This document shows positions 1-8,203 of a DNA stretch of 64,000 nt, piece after piece (positions within the stretch are counted from its first letter, which is position 1; the number at the start of each line of letters is the position of its first letter). The position numbers and the translations under genes were made by a program. This DNA comes from Nocardioides sp. 1609. GTDB lineage: Bacteria; Actinomycetota; Actinomycetes; Propionibacteriales; Nocardioidaceae. The notes below the pieces were generated by a model. That model was not told the DNA's origin. It made no database searches and worked only from the letters and a program-made list of their open reading frames with translations. The DNA lies in NCBI RefSeq assembly GCF_004522105.1, contig NZ_SPUJ01000003.1:186001-250000 (forward strand), read 5' to 3'.

Positions 1-2
1 CG

Positions 3-596
3 CCCACCAGCGGGCGGGTGTCCGAGCACGTGTCGCCGAGCGTCCACCGCGTCCTGTCGCGTCTCGGGGACGCCGCGGTGGCCGTGTTCGCCGCCGACTG
101 GCAGCTGATCTGGTGGAACCGCAGCTGGGCCGCGCTGCTCGGGGATCCTGCCGCGGTGCCGGTGCCCGTGCGCAACTTCGCCCGCTGCGTCTTCCCGGTC
201 GCGGCGGACGGCCCGGCGATCGCCCAGTGGCCCGTGGTCGTGCAGGACCAGGCCCACACCGAGGCGGCGGTGGCCTCCGACCTGCGTCGCGCCACCGGCC
301 GCTTCCCCGACGACCCACGCCTGGCCGCCCTGGTCCGCAGCCTGCTGGCCGGCAGTGCGCGCTTCGCCGAGCTGTGGGCCGCCGGCACGGTCAGCGCCCA
401 CCGCGAGGACCGCAAGGTGGTCCACCACCCGGCCGTCGGCCCCGTCGCCGTCGACTGCGACACCCTGACCGACGGCGAGGCCGACCTCAAGATCGTCGTG
501 ATGACCGCCGCCCCCGGCACCGACGACGAGAGTCGGTTCCGCCTGGCGCTGGTGGCCGGCGTCCAGGACGCCGTCGCACCCTCGCCCACCGGGTGA
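3..596 (+). CDS. MmyB-like transcription regulator, C-terminal part (cut by window start)
   Basis: The reading frame is open to the left edge, so the 5' end, which should carry an XRE-type helix-turn-helix, lies outside the window. What remains resembles the MmyB-type ligand-binding (PAS-like) domain found C-terminal to such HTHs in actinobacteria. It has the W-N-R element near the start (WWNRSW), an RNFAR segment, an LRRATGRFPDDPRL segment, and the late R-K-V-V-H-H-P-A-V-G strand. The GTG at 18 is not a convincing start, because homology of this type continues upstream of it. The domain is thought to bind a fatty-acid-like ligand, but target genes cannot be inferred here. Confidence 0.75.
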   Translation, partial: PTSGRVSEHVSPSVHRVLSRLGDAAVAVFAADWQLIWWNRSWAALLGDPAAVPVPVRNFARCVFPVAADGPAIAQWPVVVQDQAHTEAAVASDLRRATGRFPDDPRLAALVRSLLAGSARFAELWAAGTVSAHREDRKVVHHPAVGPVAVDCDTLTDGEADLKIVVMTAAPGTDDESRFRLALVAGVQDAVAPSPTG

Positions 597-620
597 CCGC
601 TCCGCGACACGCCGGGTCGC

Positions 621-3290
621 TCAGCCGGGCGCCGTCACGCGGACCCGGTGGCCGGTGCTCTGCCCGCCCCACGTCCAGTCGGTGCGCGCCGCGACCACGC
701 GCCACCGCGCGCCGGTGCGCGGGACCACGACCCGCACCGCAGCCCGGCCGAGCCGGTCGGTGCGGACCAGCGCGGCCCGCTGCCACGTGCGCCCGTCGAC
801 CGAGCGCTGGAGGCGCAGGGCGCCGTCGACCGCCGCGCCGGACGCCGTCCGCCAGCCGACCCGCAGCACGACGCGCCTGCCCGCACGTGCGCGGTGCGGG
901 CCGCCCACCGTCAGCACCGACCGACGGCGCACGAGCGTGCTGGTGACCGCGGTGCTCGTGCTGGCGGTGAAGGCCGGGTCGCCGGCCCAGCGGGCACGGA
1001 AGACGTTGAGGCGCGCCGACCGCGCCCGGACCAGGCGGGTCGTGGCCCGGCCGCGCTCGTCGGTGACGACGGCGCCGGCCGGCTCCCACCCGCCGTCGCG
1101 GCTCCGCTCGACGACGACCCGCGCACCGGGCACCGGCGAGCCGTCGTCGGTCTCGAGGGCCAGGCCGAGGGCCACCAGGTCGTCGGCAGGCCCGGCCGGC
1201 GCGCTCAGTCGCAGCCGGGTGGCGGCCGGCGCGCCGACGGCCGACTCGGCGGCACCCGCCATGATCACGGCGTAGAGGTAGCTGCGCGTGTTGCCGTTGT
1301 CGACGCGCGGCAGGCCCTGCGCGATGGCCAGCGCCCGCTCGGGGTCGGCCAGGCCGAGCAGCGCGGCGTTCCAGTCGATGAGCGGCCGGTTCGCGTAGTC
1401 GCCCTCGAACAGCGGTTCGGTGACCGCGCGGATGCGCTCCTCCCCGAGGCTGGAGAGGAACCCCAGCTGGCTGGGGCCCATCGGGATCACGATGATCGCC
1501 GTCTTCGCGCTGGCGTCGCCCGAGAACCACGTCTCGTAGGTCGACTTGCCCTGGAAGACCATCGAGACGATCGGGGCGCGCAGCGTGCTCGCCCGGTAGG
1601 GGTTCCACCAGTAGGCCCGGGCGGTCGCGGCCTCGAAGGCCAGCATCCACCGGGCGTGCTCCTGCTGCGCCTCGTCGCCGCTGACCTCGCTCCACAGCGC
1701 GAGCCCGGCCCAGGCGTTCATCGCCTCCGAGGTCGACTCCTGGTCGTTGCCGTCCATGCCGCCGCCGGTGCCGTTGGCCCACGAGTGGCCGCGCCAGTCG
1801 TCGAAGGCGCGACGCTGGATCGTCGAGTCGGTCGTCTGCAGGGCGGCGATGTCCTGCGCCAGGACGTCGGCGGTCTCGCGGTAGCGGTCGACCAGGGCGG
1901 GGTCGTCGCGCGCCAGGACGCCGACGGCGTAGAGGAAGTAGCCGTAGTGGAAGTGGTGGTCGTTGACCGACGACGACACCCCGAAGGCGTCGCCGTCGGG
2001 CACCACGGTGCGGGTGACGGCGTCGTAGCCGAAGCAGCGGTCGCGGCGCTCGGTGGCGCAGCGATCGGCGTCGAGCCAGACGTCGAGCTCGGCGGTCATC
2101 GCGGCCTCGATGCGGGCCGCCTCGTCGGGGAGGCCGAGCTGGCCGGCCAGCAGGTACAGGTTGGCCGCGCGGTACAGCGCCTTGCCACCGAAGTAGGTGT
2201 CGGCGGGGAACTCGAGGACGCCGTCGACGTCGGAGCGCACCTGGTCGCGCAGCAAGGTGAGCTGGGCCTCGTCGAGCCCGGACAGGTCGAGCCGGCTGGC
2301 GACGTCCCACACCTTCGCGGTGGTGGTGAACGACGTGCCGACCGCGCCGTGCGCCCACCCGGTGGCGTTCTCCCAGCGCCCGGTGAGCGTGGGCAGGCCG
2401 TAGTCCTGGTGGGGCATCTGGGTGAGCACGGTGGGCCGTCCGCCGGTCTGCAGCACGAAGGTGGCGCGGGCGAGGCCGCCGCTGACGTCGTGCTCGGTGC
2501 GGGTGCCCAGCACCGGCACCGCGCCGTCGACCAACGCGGTGACGTCGGCGGCGGTCGCCCCCTGCGGGGTGCCGAAGACGTGCACGCTCTGGCCGGCGTC
2601 GAGCGCGATCCCGCCGCCGCCGACCGTGCCGGCCGTGACGACGTTCAGCACCTGACCGGTGCCCGCCTGCCAGGTGTGGCGACCGCCGGACGCGCTGAGC
2701 GCCCGGTTGACGGCGACCGACTGGTCGGTCGCGGCCGTGTACATCACGTACGGCCAGCCCTCGACCGCCCGCAGTGTGCCCAGCTCGGTCTGCCCGGCGT
2801 ACCAGGTGAGGTCGGCCGAGAGGTCGTCCCACCGCGTGAGGCGGTAGGTGGTGGCGCCCGGCGGGGTCAGCCGGAGGGCCTGGGCGTCCTCCCACGACTG
2901 CAGCAGCGCGTAGTCGCCGAAGCCGCGCACGACGGGGAGGGCGACGCCGAAGCCGTCGTCGTGCGAGCGGAAGGCGAGGCCGCCCCCGACCCAGGTGGGC
3001 GGGTCGGGAGCGTCGGCCTCGGGGCGGGCGTAGACCGCGCCGCTGATCCACGAGTTGGTCGGGGGCACGACCCCCGGGCCGACCCGCGGCGGCACCGGGA
3101 CCCGGGTGGCGAACTCGGGCAGGACGTCGGCGGCCGCGGCGGCCGCGGCGGGCGCTCGCGGGGACGCCCGCCCCTCGGTCGGCGCACCTGTCGTCGTGGC
3201 CGTGGCGGTGCCCGCGGCCGGCGCGCCGGCGAGGACCAGCAGCGCCGCCAGGGCCACGAGGGCCGGACGACGTCGTCGACGGTCGTTCAT
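621..3290 (-). CDS. Secreted glycoside hydrolase family 81 (endo-1,3-beta-glucanase) with C-terminal Ig-like domains
   Basis: Predicted extracellular endo-beta-1,3-glucanase that would attack laminarin or fungal wall glucan. The start is the ATG at 3290, which has GAGGAG 8 bases upstream and begins an Arg-rich, hydrophobic signal peptide (residues 1-30); an in-frame ATG at 3404 lacks this. The GH81 core spans about residues 50-690. It carries the hallmark DHHFHYG motif (about residue 443) and ESTSEAMNAWAGLALW (about 517), which hold the conserved acidic residues of the family. A further 200 residues form two Ig-like beta domains (SRDGGWEPAG and SVDGRTWQRA repeats), probably spacers or adhesion modules. 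About 889 residues in total. No sugar transporter or regulator flanks it. Confidence 0.88.
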   Translation of the reverse strand: MNDRRRRRPALVALAALLVLAGAPAAGTATATTTGAPTEGRASPRAPAAAAAAADVLPEFATRVPVPPRVGPGVVPPTNSWISGAVYARPEADAPDPPTWVGGGLAFRSHDDGFGVALPVVRGFGDYALLQSWEDAQALRLTPPGATTYRLTRWDDLSADLTWYAGQTELGTLRAVEGWPYVMYTAATDQSVAVNRALSASGGRHTWQAGTGQVLNVVTAGTVGGGGIALDAGQSVHVFGTPQGATAADVTALVDGAVPVLGTRTEHDVSGGLARATFVLQTGGRPTVLTQMPHQDYGLPTLTGRWENATGWAHGAVGTSFTTTAKVWDVASRLDLSGLDEAQLTLLRDQVRSDVDGVLEFPADTYFGGKALYRAANLYLLAGQLGLPDEAARIEAAMTAELDVWLDADRCATERRDRCFGYDAVTRTVVPDGDAFGVSSSVNDHHFHYGYFLYAVGVLARDDPALVDRYRETADVLAQDIAALQTTDSTIQRRAFDDWRGHSWANGTGGGMDGNDQESTSEAMNAWAGLALWSEVSGDEAQQEHARWMLAFEAATARAYWWNPYRASTLRAPIVSMVFQGKSTYETWFSGDASAKTAIIVIPMGPSQLGFLSSLGEERIRAVTEPLFEGDYANRPLIDWNAALLGLADPERALAIAQGLPRVDNGNTRSYLYAVIMAGAAESAVGAPAATRLRLSAPAGPADDLVALGLALETDDGSPVPGARVVVERSRDGGWEPAGAVVTDERGRATTRLVRARSARLNVFRARWAGDPAFTASTSTAVTSTLVRRRSVLTVGGPHRARAGRRVVLRVGWRTASGAAVDGALRLQRSVDGRTWQRAALVRTDRLGRAAVRVVVPRTGARWRVVAARTDWTWGGQSTGHRVRVTAPG

Positions 3291-3425
3291 GGCGGCTGCT
3301 CCTCGTCGGGGGTCCGAGCTGGTGCTTCCGGCGGGCGCCGATCGACTTCGGACCAGCGCCCGCCAGAAGTGGGGTGAGCGTAGCGCCGCTGTGAGGTGGG
3401 ACACAACGGGTGTCGTCGGACCCGA

Positions 3426-3463
3426 CGAAGGGCCCGCACCGGTCGTCCGGTGCGGGCCCTTCG
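3426..3463 (-). terminator. Strong hairpin terminator downstream of tRNA-Pro
   Basis: A perfect 17-bp stem closes a TCGT tetraloop at 3443-3446. It lies 35 bases beyond the 3' end of the tRNA on the same strand. There is no U-tract, as is common in high-GC actinobacteria. It also sits upstream of the GH81 gene and would insulate it from tRNA transcription. Confidence 0.75.
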
Positions 3464-3497
3464 GCTCTGACCTGCGAGGACTCCGCAGATCCTTCGG

Positions 3498-3571
<74 letters not shown>

Positions 3572-3748
3572 AAACCTTGCGAGCAAGGCGAGTGGACTCT
3601 ATCGCAGCCGGACCGCGGGCCGGAATCGAGGGTGCCGACACGCCGGCCGGGTGGAGCATCGAGCCCCGGCCGCACGGCGTCGGGGAGGGCCGTCGCGGCC
3701 CGCCGCACGGCGGTACCGGATCCTCGGCCGGGCCGACCACCGCGCCCA

Positions 3749-3795
3749 CCACTACATCTGGGTAGTTACAACGGCGTGACTCCCGTATATGGTGG
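3749..3795 (+). promoter_or_regulatory. Tandem candidate NrdR boxes in the nrdAB promoter
   Basis: Two 16-bp elements, at 3749-3764 (core CTACATCTGG) and 3780-3795 (core CCGTATATGG), each match the NrdR core CwAtATaTwG at 7 of 10 positions as I recall it. Their cores are exactly 31 bp apart, three helical turns, which is the spacing typical of paired NrdR boxes. They sit immediately upstream of the cobalamin riboswitch. NrdR is the ATP/dATP-sensing repressor of ribonucleotide reductase operons. The assignment is inferred from spacing and context. Confidence 0.55.
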
Positions 3796-3796
3796 T

Positions 3797-4009
3797 GCAC
3801 GCAGCTGGTTCGGCTCCTCATCCAGGGGAGTCGTCGCAAGAGGGAATCCGGTGAGACTCCGGAACTGCCCCGCAGCGGTAAGTGGGAACGACCTCCGTCA
3901 CAAGCACTGGGTCCGGCGTACGTGCCGGGCCTGGGAAGCGACGGACAGTAGGAACGCAGCACCTGCCCACGAGTCCGAAGACCTGCCAGTGCCCACCGCG
4001 ATCGGTGGG
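3797..4009 (+). promoter_or_regulatory. Cobalamin (B12) riboswitch upstream of nrdAB
   Basis: The conserved aptamer core (3839-3882, containing GGAATCCGGTGAGACTCCGG and CTGCCCCGCAGCGGTAAG) and the 3' element GAGTCCGAAGACCTGCC (3971-3987) are both present. A 7-bp hairpin follows at once (3992-4009, CCCACCG/CGGTGGG, loop CGAT) as the probable expression platform. About 130 nt of leader separate it from the nrdA start. The known logic, as in the Streptomyces nrdABS operon, is that B12 shuts off the B12-independent class I reductase while a B12-dependent class II enzyme supplies dNTPs. That second enzyme is not in this window. Confidence 0.93.
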
Positions 4010-4140
4010 GTCCGCGACCTCGAGGGAGGGTCAGGGGATCGAACGCGCACGGCGGGCCCGACCCGTCGACCGCGCCCGCCGTCTCCTGCTCGCCTCGCCC
4101 CCGGACGCTTCACCGCACGAGTCCACGAGGGGTGGAACCG

Positions 4141-6747
4141 ATGAGCAGCACCATCACGGTCGTCAAGCGCGACGGCAGCCGCGCGCCGTACGACGGGTAC
4201 GAGATCGCCCGGTCGATCCAGGAGGCCGCCGCCGGCCTCGACGACGAGGTCGCCCGGGCGACGCAGCTGCGCTCCGAGCTGGAGATCACCCTCTTCGACC
4301 AGATCACCAGCGAGCAGCTCGACGAGGCCGTCGTCCAGGTCGCCCTCCAGAACGTCAAGGACGACCCGGCCTACGACACCATCGCCTCCCGGCTGCTGGT
4401 GAAGAGCCTCTACAAGTCCATCTTCGGCGAGGGCGTGACGCGCGACGAGGTGCAGGCCTTCCACGCCGAGGCGTTCGTGGCGTTCGTCGAGCGCGGTGTC
4501 GAGCTCGGCCTGCTCGACCCGCGGCTGGGCACCCACTTCGACCTGCAGCGCCTCGGCGCCGCGCTCGACCCCGGTCGAGACGACCTGCTGCGCTACATCG
4601 GCGTGCAGACCATGCGCACCCGCTACATGATCTCCGCACCCGACGGCCGGCCGATGGAGATGCCCCAGTTCTTCTGGATGCGGGTCGCGATGGGCCTCTC
4701 GCTCAACGAGACCGAGCAGGACGGACCGGGCGCCAACGCCGCCGCCGAGCGCTTCTACGACAAGATGTCGCGCCTGGAGTACCTCGCGGCCGGCTCGACC
4801 CTGGTCAATGCCGGCACGTCCTACGCCCAGCTCTCCAACTGCTTCGTGATGCAGATGGAGGACGAGATCGAGCACATCGCCAAGTCCGTGCGCGACGTCA
4901 TGTGGCTGACCAAGGGCACCGGCGGGATCGGCATGTCCGTCACCAAGCTGCGCGCCGAGGGCTCGGCGATCAGGTCCAACAACACCAGCTCGACCGGGCC
5001 GATCCCGTTCATGCACACCATCGACTCGACGCTGCGCGCGGTCAGCCGCGGCGGCAAGAAGTTCGGCGCGCTCTGCTTCTACATGGAGAACTGGCACCTC
5101 GACTTCCCGGCGTTCCTGGACCTGCGCCAGAACTCCGGTGACCCCTACCGTCGGACCCGCACCGCCAACACCGCCGTGTGGATCAGCGACGACTTCATGA
5201 AGCGCGTCGAGGCCGACCAGCCGTGGTACCTCTTCGACCCGGCCGACGTCCCGGACCTCGTCGAGCTCACCGGAGCGGCGTTCTCGCGGCGCTACGCCGA
5301 GTACGCCGCCCGTGCCGAGGCCGGAGAGCTGCGGCACAAGAAGATCGGCGCGCGCGAGCAGATGCGCGCCATCCTCACCTCGCTGCAGTCGACCTCGCAC
5401 CCGTGGCTGACGTGGAAGGACACGATCAACACCCGCGCGCTCAACCACAACACCGGGACGATCCACCTCTCCAACCTGTGCACCGAGATCTGCCTGCCGC
5501 AGGACGTCGACAACGTCTCGGTGTGCAACCTCGCCTCGATCAACCTCGCGCGCCACGTCACCGGACGCCGCCGCAGTGCCGGGGGAGACGGGGCGAGGAT
5601 CGACTGGGACCGGCTCGCGGAGTCGGCCCGGCTCGCGGTGCGCCAGCTCGACAACCTCATCGACATCACGATCTCGTCGGTGCCGGAGTCCGAGCGGAGC
5701 AACGAGCTCAACCGGGCGCTCGGCCTCGGCGTCATGGGGTTCACCGACGTCGTCGAGCGGTTCGGGTACTCCTACGAGTCCGAGGAGGCCTACGAGCTGA
5801 TCGACCGGCTGATGGAGTTCATCAGCTGGCACGCGATCGACGCCTCCGCAGACCTCGCCCGCGAGCGCGGCTCCTACGCGAACTTCGAGGGCTCGCGCTG
5901 GAGCCAGGGCCTGGTGCCGGTCGACTCCCTCGACCTGCTCGAGGCCGACCGCGGCGTGCCTGTCGAGGTCGACCGCACGACCCGGCTCGACTGGGCCGCC
6001 CTGCGCACCAAGGTCGCCGGCGGCATCCGCAACTCGACGTTGCTGGCGATCGCGCCGACCGCCTCGATCGGCCTCGTCGCCGGGACGACGCCCGGGCTCG
6101 ACCCGCAGTTCAGCCAGATCTTCAGCCGCGCCACCAGCTCGGGCAAGTTCCTCGAGGTCAACCGCAACCTCGTCGAGGACCTCCAGGCGCTCGGGCTGTG
6201 GGAGCGGGTGCGCGAGGACCTGCTGCGCCACCAGGGCGACCTGTCCCAGGTGGCCGAGCTGCACCCCGTCCCGGCCGAGCTGGTCGAGATCTACCAGACG
6301 TCGTTCCAGCTCTCGGGCCGCGCCTACCTCGAGGTCGCGGCGCGGGCGCAGAAGTGGATCGACCAGGCGATCAGCCGCAACATCTACCTGGCCGACCGCA
6401 ACGTCGCCAACATGGTCGACCTCTACTCCGCCGCCTGGCGGATGGGCGTCAAGACGACCTACTACCTGCACATGATGCCGCGCCACACCGCCGAGCAGAG
6501 CACGGTGAAGGTCAACAAGGCCGAGGCGATCGCGACCGGCGGCAGCGGTGGGGGCGGTGCCCCCCGCCGCGGGTTCGGCGCGGCCGCGCCGGCCGGACGG
6601 GGGTTCGGGGCGGTGGCGGCGCCGGTCGTCGAGGCGGCGGCGGCGGAGCCCGTCGTGCCGGACGACGTCCAGGAGCTCGAGCAGGTCGACGGGGCCGAGT
6701 GCCCCATCGACCCGATGGAGCGTCTGCAGTGCGAGTCGTGCCAGTGA
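4141..6747 (+). CDS. nrdA: Class I ribonucleoside-diphosphate reductase, alpha (R1) subunit
   Basis: Catalytic subunit that reduces ribonucleoside diphosphates to deoxy forms in the cytoplasm, with NrdB as radical source. The ATG at 4141 follows GAGGGG; an in-frame GTG at 4132 lies inside that ribosome site and is less likely. Residues 1-95 form an ATP-cone (KRDGSRAPY), the dATP/ATP activity switch. The active-site cysteines are visible in LSNCFV (about 236), NLCTEICLPQ (about 445) and VCNLASINL (about 461). A Gly/Ala-rich flexible linker leads to the C-terminal CESC pair (about 864-867) that shuttles electrons from thioredoxin-like donors. Length 868 aa. The stop overlaps the nrdB start (GTGA). 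Confidence 0.95.
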   Translation: MSSTITVVKRDGSRAPYDGYEIARSIQEAAAGLDDEVARATQLRSELEITLFDQITSEQLDEAVVQVALQNVKDDPAYDTIASRLLVKSLYKSIFGEGVTRDEVQAFHAEAFVAFVERGVELGLLDPRLGTHFDLQRLGAALDPGRDDLLRYIGVQTMRTRYMISAPDGRPMEMPQFFWMRVAMGLSLNETEQDGPGANAAAERFYDKMSRLEYLAAGSTLVNAGTSYAQLSNCFVMQMEDEIEHIAKSVRDVMWLTKGTGGIGMSVTKLRAEGSAIRSNNTSSTGPIPFMHTIDSTLRAVSRGGKKFGALCFYMENWHLDFPAFLDLRQNSGDPYRRTRTANTAVWISDDFMKRVEADQPWYLFDPADVPDLVELTGAAFSRRYAEYAARAEAGELRHKKIGAREQMRAILTSLQSTSHPWLTWKDTINTRALNHNTGTIHLSNLCTEICLPQDVDNVSVCNLASINLARHVTGRRRSAGGDGARIDWDRLAESARLAVRQLDNLIDITISSVPESERSNELNRALGLGVMGFTDVVERFGYSYESEEAYELIDRLMEFISWHAIDASADLARERGSYANFEGSRWSQGLVPVDSLDLLEADRGVPVEVDRTTRLDWAALRTKVAGGIRNSTLLAIAPTASIGLVAGTTPGLDPQFSQIFSRATSSGKFLEVNRNLVEDLQALGLWERVREDLLRHQGDLSQVAELHPVPAELVEIYQTSFQLSGRAYLEVAARAQKWIDQAISRNIYLADRNVANMVDLYSAAWRMGVKTTYYLHMMPRHTAEQSTVKVNKAEAIATGGSGGGGAPRRGFGAAAPAGRGFGAVAAPVVEAAAAEPVVPDDVQELEQVDGAECPIDPMERLQCESCQ

Positions 6748-7748
6748 GCGCCGGCGACGGGACCAGGCGGGGGATCCTCGGCACCGGCATCGAGCAGGGC
6801 CTGCTCCTCAAGCCGGTCACCTACCCGTGGGCGATGGAGCTCTACGACCAGGCGGTCGCGAACACCTGGTTCCCGAACGAGGTGCAGCTGGGGGAGGACC
6901 TCGGTGACTTCGAGCGGATGAGCGACGACGAGCGCCGCGCGCTGACCTTCCTGATGAGCTACTTCAACCCCAACGAGCTGCTCGTCAACAAGGCCCTGGC
7001 CTTCGGCGTCTACCCCTACGTCAACGCCGCGGAGTGCCACCTCTACCTCGCCAAGCAGATGTGGGAGGAGGCCAACCACTGCATGAGCTTCGAGTACGTG
7101 CTCGAGACGTTCCCGATCGACCGGGAGGCGGCGTACGCCTCGCACGTGACGGTGCCGTCGATGGCGGCGAAGGAGGAGTTCGAGATCCGCTACATCAAGC
7201 GGATGACCGAGCAGACCCTCGACATCACCACCACCGAGGGCAAGCAGGACTTCGTCCGCAACCTGATCGCCTACAACGTGATCCTCGAGGGCATCTGGTT
7301 CTACTCGGGCTTCATGGTGGCGCTGAGCTTCCGGCAGCGGAACCTGCTGCGGAACTTCGGCTCGCTGATCGACTGGATCGTGCGCGACGAGTCGCTGCAC
7401 CTGAAGTTCGGGATCAACCTCGTGCTCACGGTGCTCGAGGAGAACCCGGACGTCGCCACCGAGGAGTTCGCGGCCGAGATCAAGCAGATGGTGCTGGACG
7501 CCGTGGAGATGGAGGAGGCCTACAACCGCGACCTCCTGCCGAACGGGATCCTCGGGCTGAACGCCGACTACATCAACACCTACGTGCGCTACCTGGCCGA
7601 CCGGCGCCTCGACGAGCTGGGCTTCGGCGCGCACTACGGGGTGGCGAACCCGGCGAAGTGGATGGCGACGGCGAACGACACGCTCCAGCTGGTCAACTTC
7701 TTCGAGTCGATCAACACCTCCTACGAGGTCAACGCCCGGCAGGGCTGA
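6744..7748 (+). CDS. nrdB: Class I ribonucleotide reductase R2 subunit, class Ic-like (Phe at the radical-Tyr site)
   Basis: Radical-generating subunit partner of NrdA. The GTG at 6744 overlaps the nrdA stop (GTGA), so translation is coupled; in-frame GTGs at 6729 and 6738 are alternatives. The dimetal ligands can be read directly: E78 (NPNELL), E109 and H112 (EEANH), E182 (ILEGIW), E216 and H219 (RDESLH). The position four after H112, Tyr122 in E. coli R2, is Phe116, and the first ligand is Glu instead of Asp. Every ligand is offset by exactly 11 from those of Chlamydia trachomatis class Ic R2 (89, 120, 123, 127, 193, 227, 230). A Mn/Fe cofactor without a Tyr radical is therefore predicted. 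C-terminal tail ...SYEVNARQG. Confidence 0.93.
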   Translation: MSAGDGTRRGILGTGIEQGLLLKPVTYPWAMELYDQAVANTWFPNEVQLGEDLGDFERMSDDERRALTFLMSYFNPNELLVNKALAFGVYPYVNAAECHLYLAKQMWEEANHCMSFEYVLETFPIDREAAYASHVTVPSMAAKEEFEIRYIKRMTEQTLDITTTEGKQDFVRNLIAYNVILEGIWFYSGFMVALSFRQRNLLRNFGSLIDWIVRDESLHLKFGINLVLTVLEENPDVATEEFAAEIKQMVLDAVEMEEAYNRDLLPNGILGLNADYINTYVRYLADRRLDELGFGAHYGVANPAKWMATANDTLQLVNFFESINTSYEVNARQG

Positions 7749-7758
7749 CGGTGGCCTG

Positions 7759-8193
7759 ATGTCCTGCCTGGGTTTCCTCACCGAGCAGCAGCGGGCGGCC
7801 CTGGCCGCGTCCAGCAGCACGGACGCGGCCGGGGTGCCGCTCTCGGCGTTCACCTCGCCGCCGGCCAGCGACGGCAAGACCGCGCGGGTCCGAGCGCTCG
7901 CGGCGTCCGCCGACCCACGCATCCGCGAGAGCGCCGCGCTCTCGTACCGCGCGCCGGACGACGTCCTGGTCGAGCTGGCCGGCGACGCCGACGCCGCGGT
8001 GCGCCGCTGCGTCGCCCGCAACGAGCGCACCCCCGTCGCGGTGCTGCACCGCCTGGTCGACGACCCCGACCCGTTCGTGCGGGGATGGGTCGCGGCCCAC
8101 CCCGCCGTCCCCTCCCACGTCCTCGACCGGCTGGGCGCCGACCCGGACGCCGCCGTCCGTGCCGTCGTCACCTGGGCGCGCGGCTGGGCCTGA
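7759..8193 (+). CDS. Variant leucine-rich (LRV/HEAT-like) repeat protein
   Basis: A 144-aa soluble protein starting 10 bases after nrdB, probably in the same transcript. From about residue 55 it carries short alpha-helical repeats of about 24 residues. Each contains a D-P/A-D-x-x-V-R-x-x-V-A pattern followed by x-P-x-x-V/L-L (for example DPDPFVRGWVAAHPAVPSHVL), typical of LRV repeats. It was probably a scaffold or protein-binding module. I know of no assigned role next to a ribonucleotide reductase. It is not related to the AraC-like NrdS found at this position in Streptomyces. The N-terminal 50 residues are unrecognised. Confidence 0.75.
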   Translation: MSCLGFLTEQQRAALAASSSTDAAGVPLSAFTSPPASDGKTARVRALAASADPRIRESAALSYRAPDDVLVELAGDADAAVRRCVARNERTPVAVLHRLVDDPDPFVRGWVAAHPAVPSHVLDRLGADPDAAVRAVVTWARGWA

Positions 8194-8203
8194 TCGCGAC
8201 GCG

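Noticed and set aside
3898..6486. An 862-codon open frame on the minus strand across the riboswitch and nrdA
   Set aside because: It lies antisense to a clear NrdA with all active-site motifs and crosses the riboswitch; composition only.
6729..6746. Earlier GTG starts for nrdB inside the end of nrdA
   Set aside because: GTG 6729 and 6738 are in frame, but the 4-base GTGA overlap at 6744 follows the pattern of the other coupled genes here; the difference is only a few residues.
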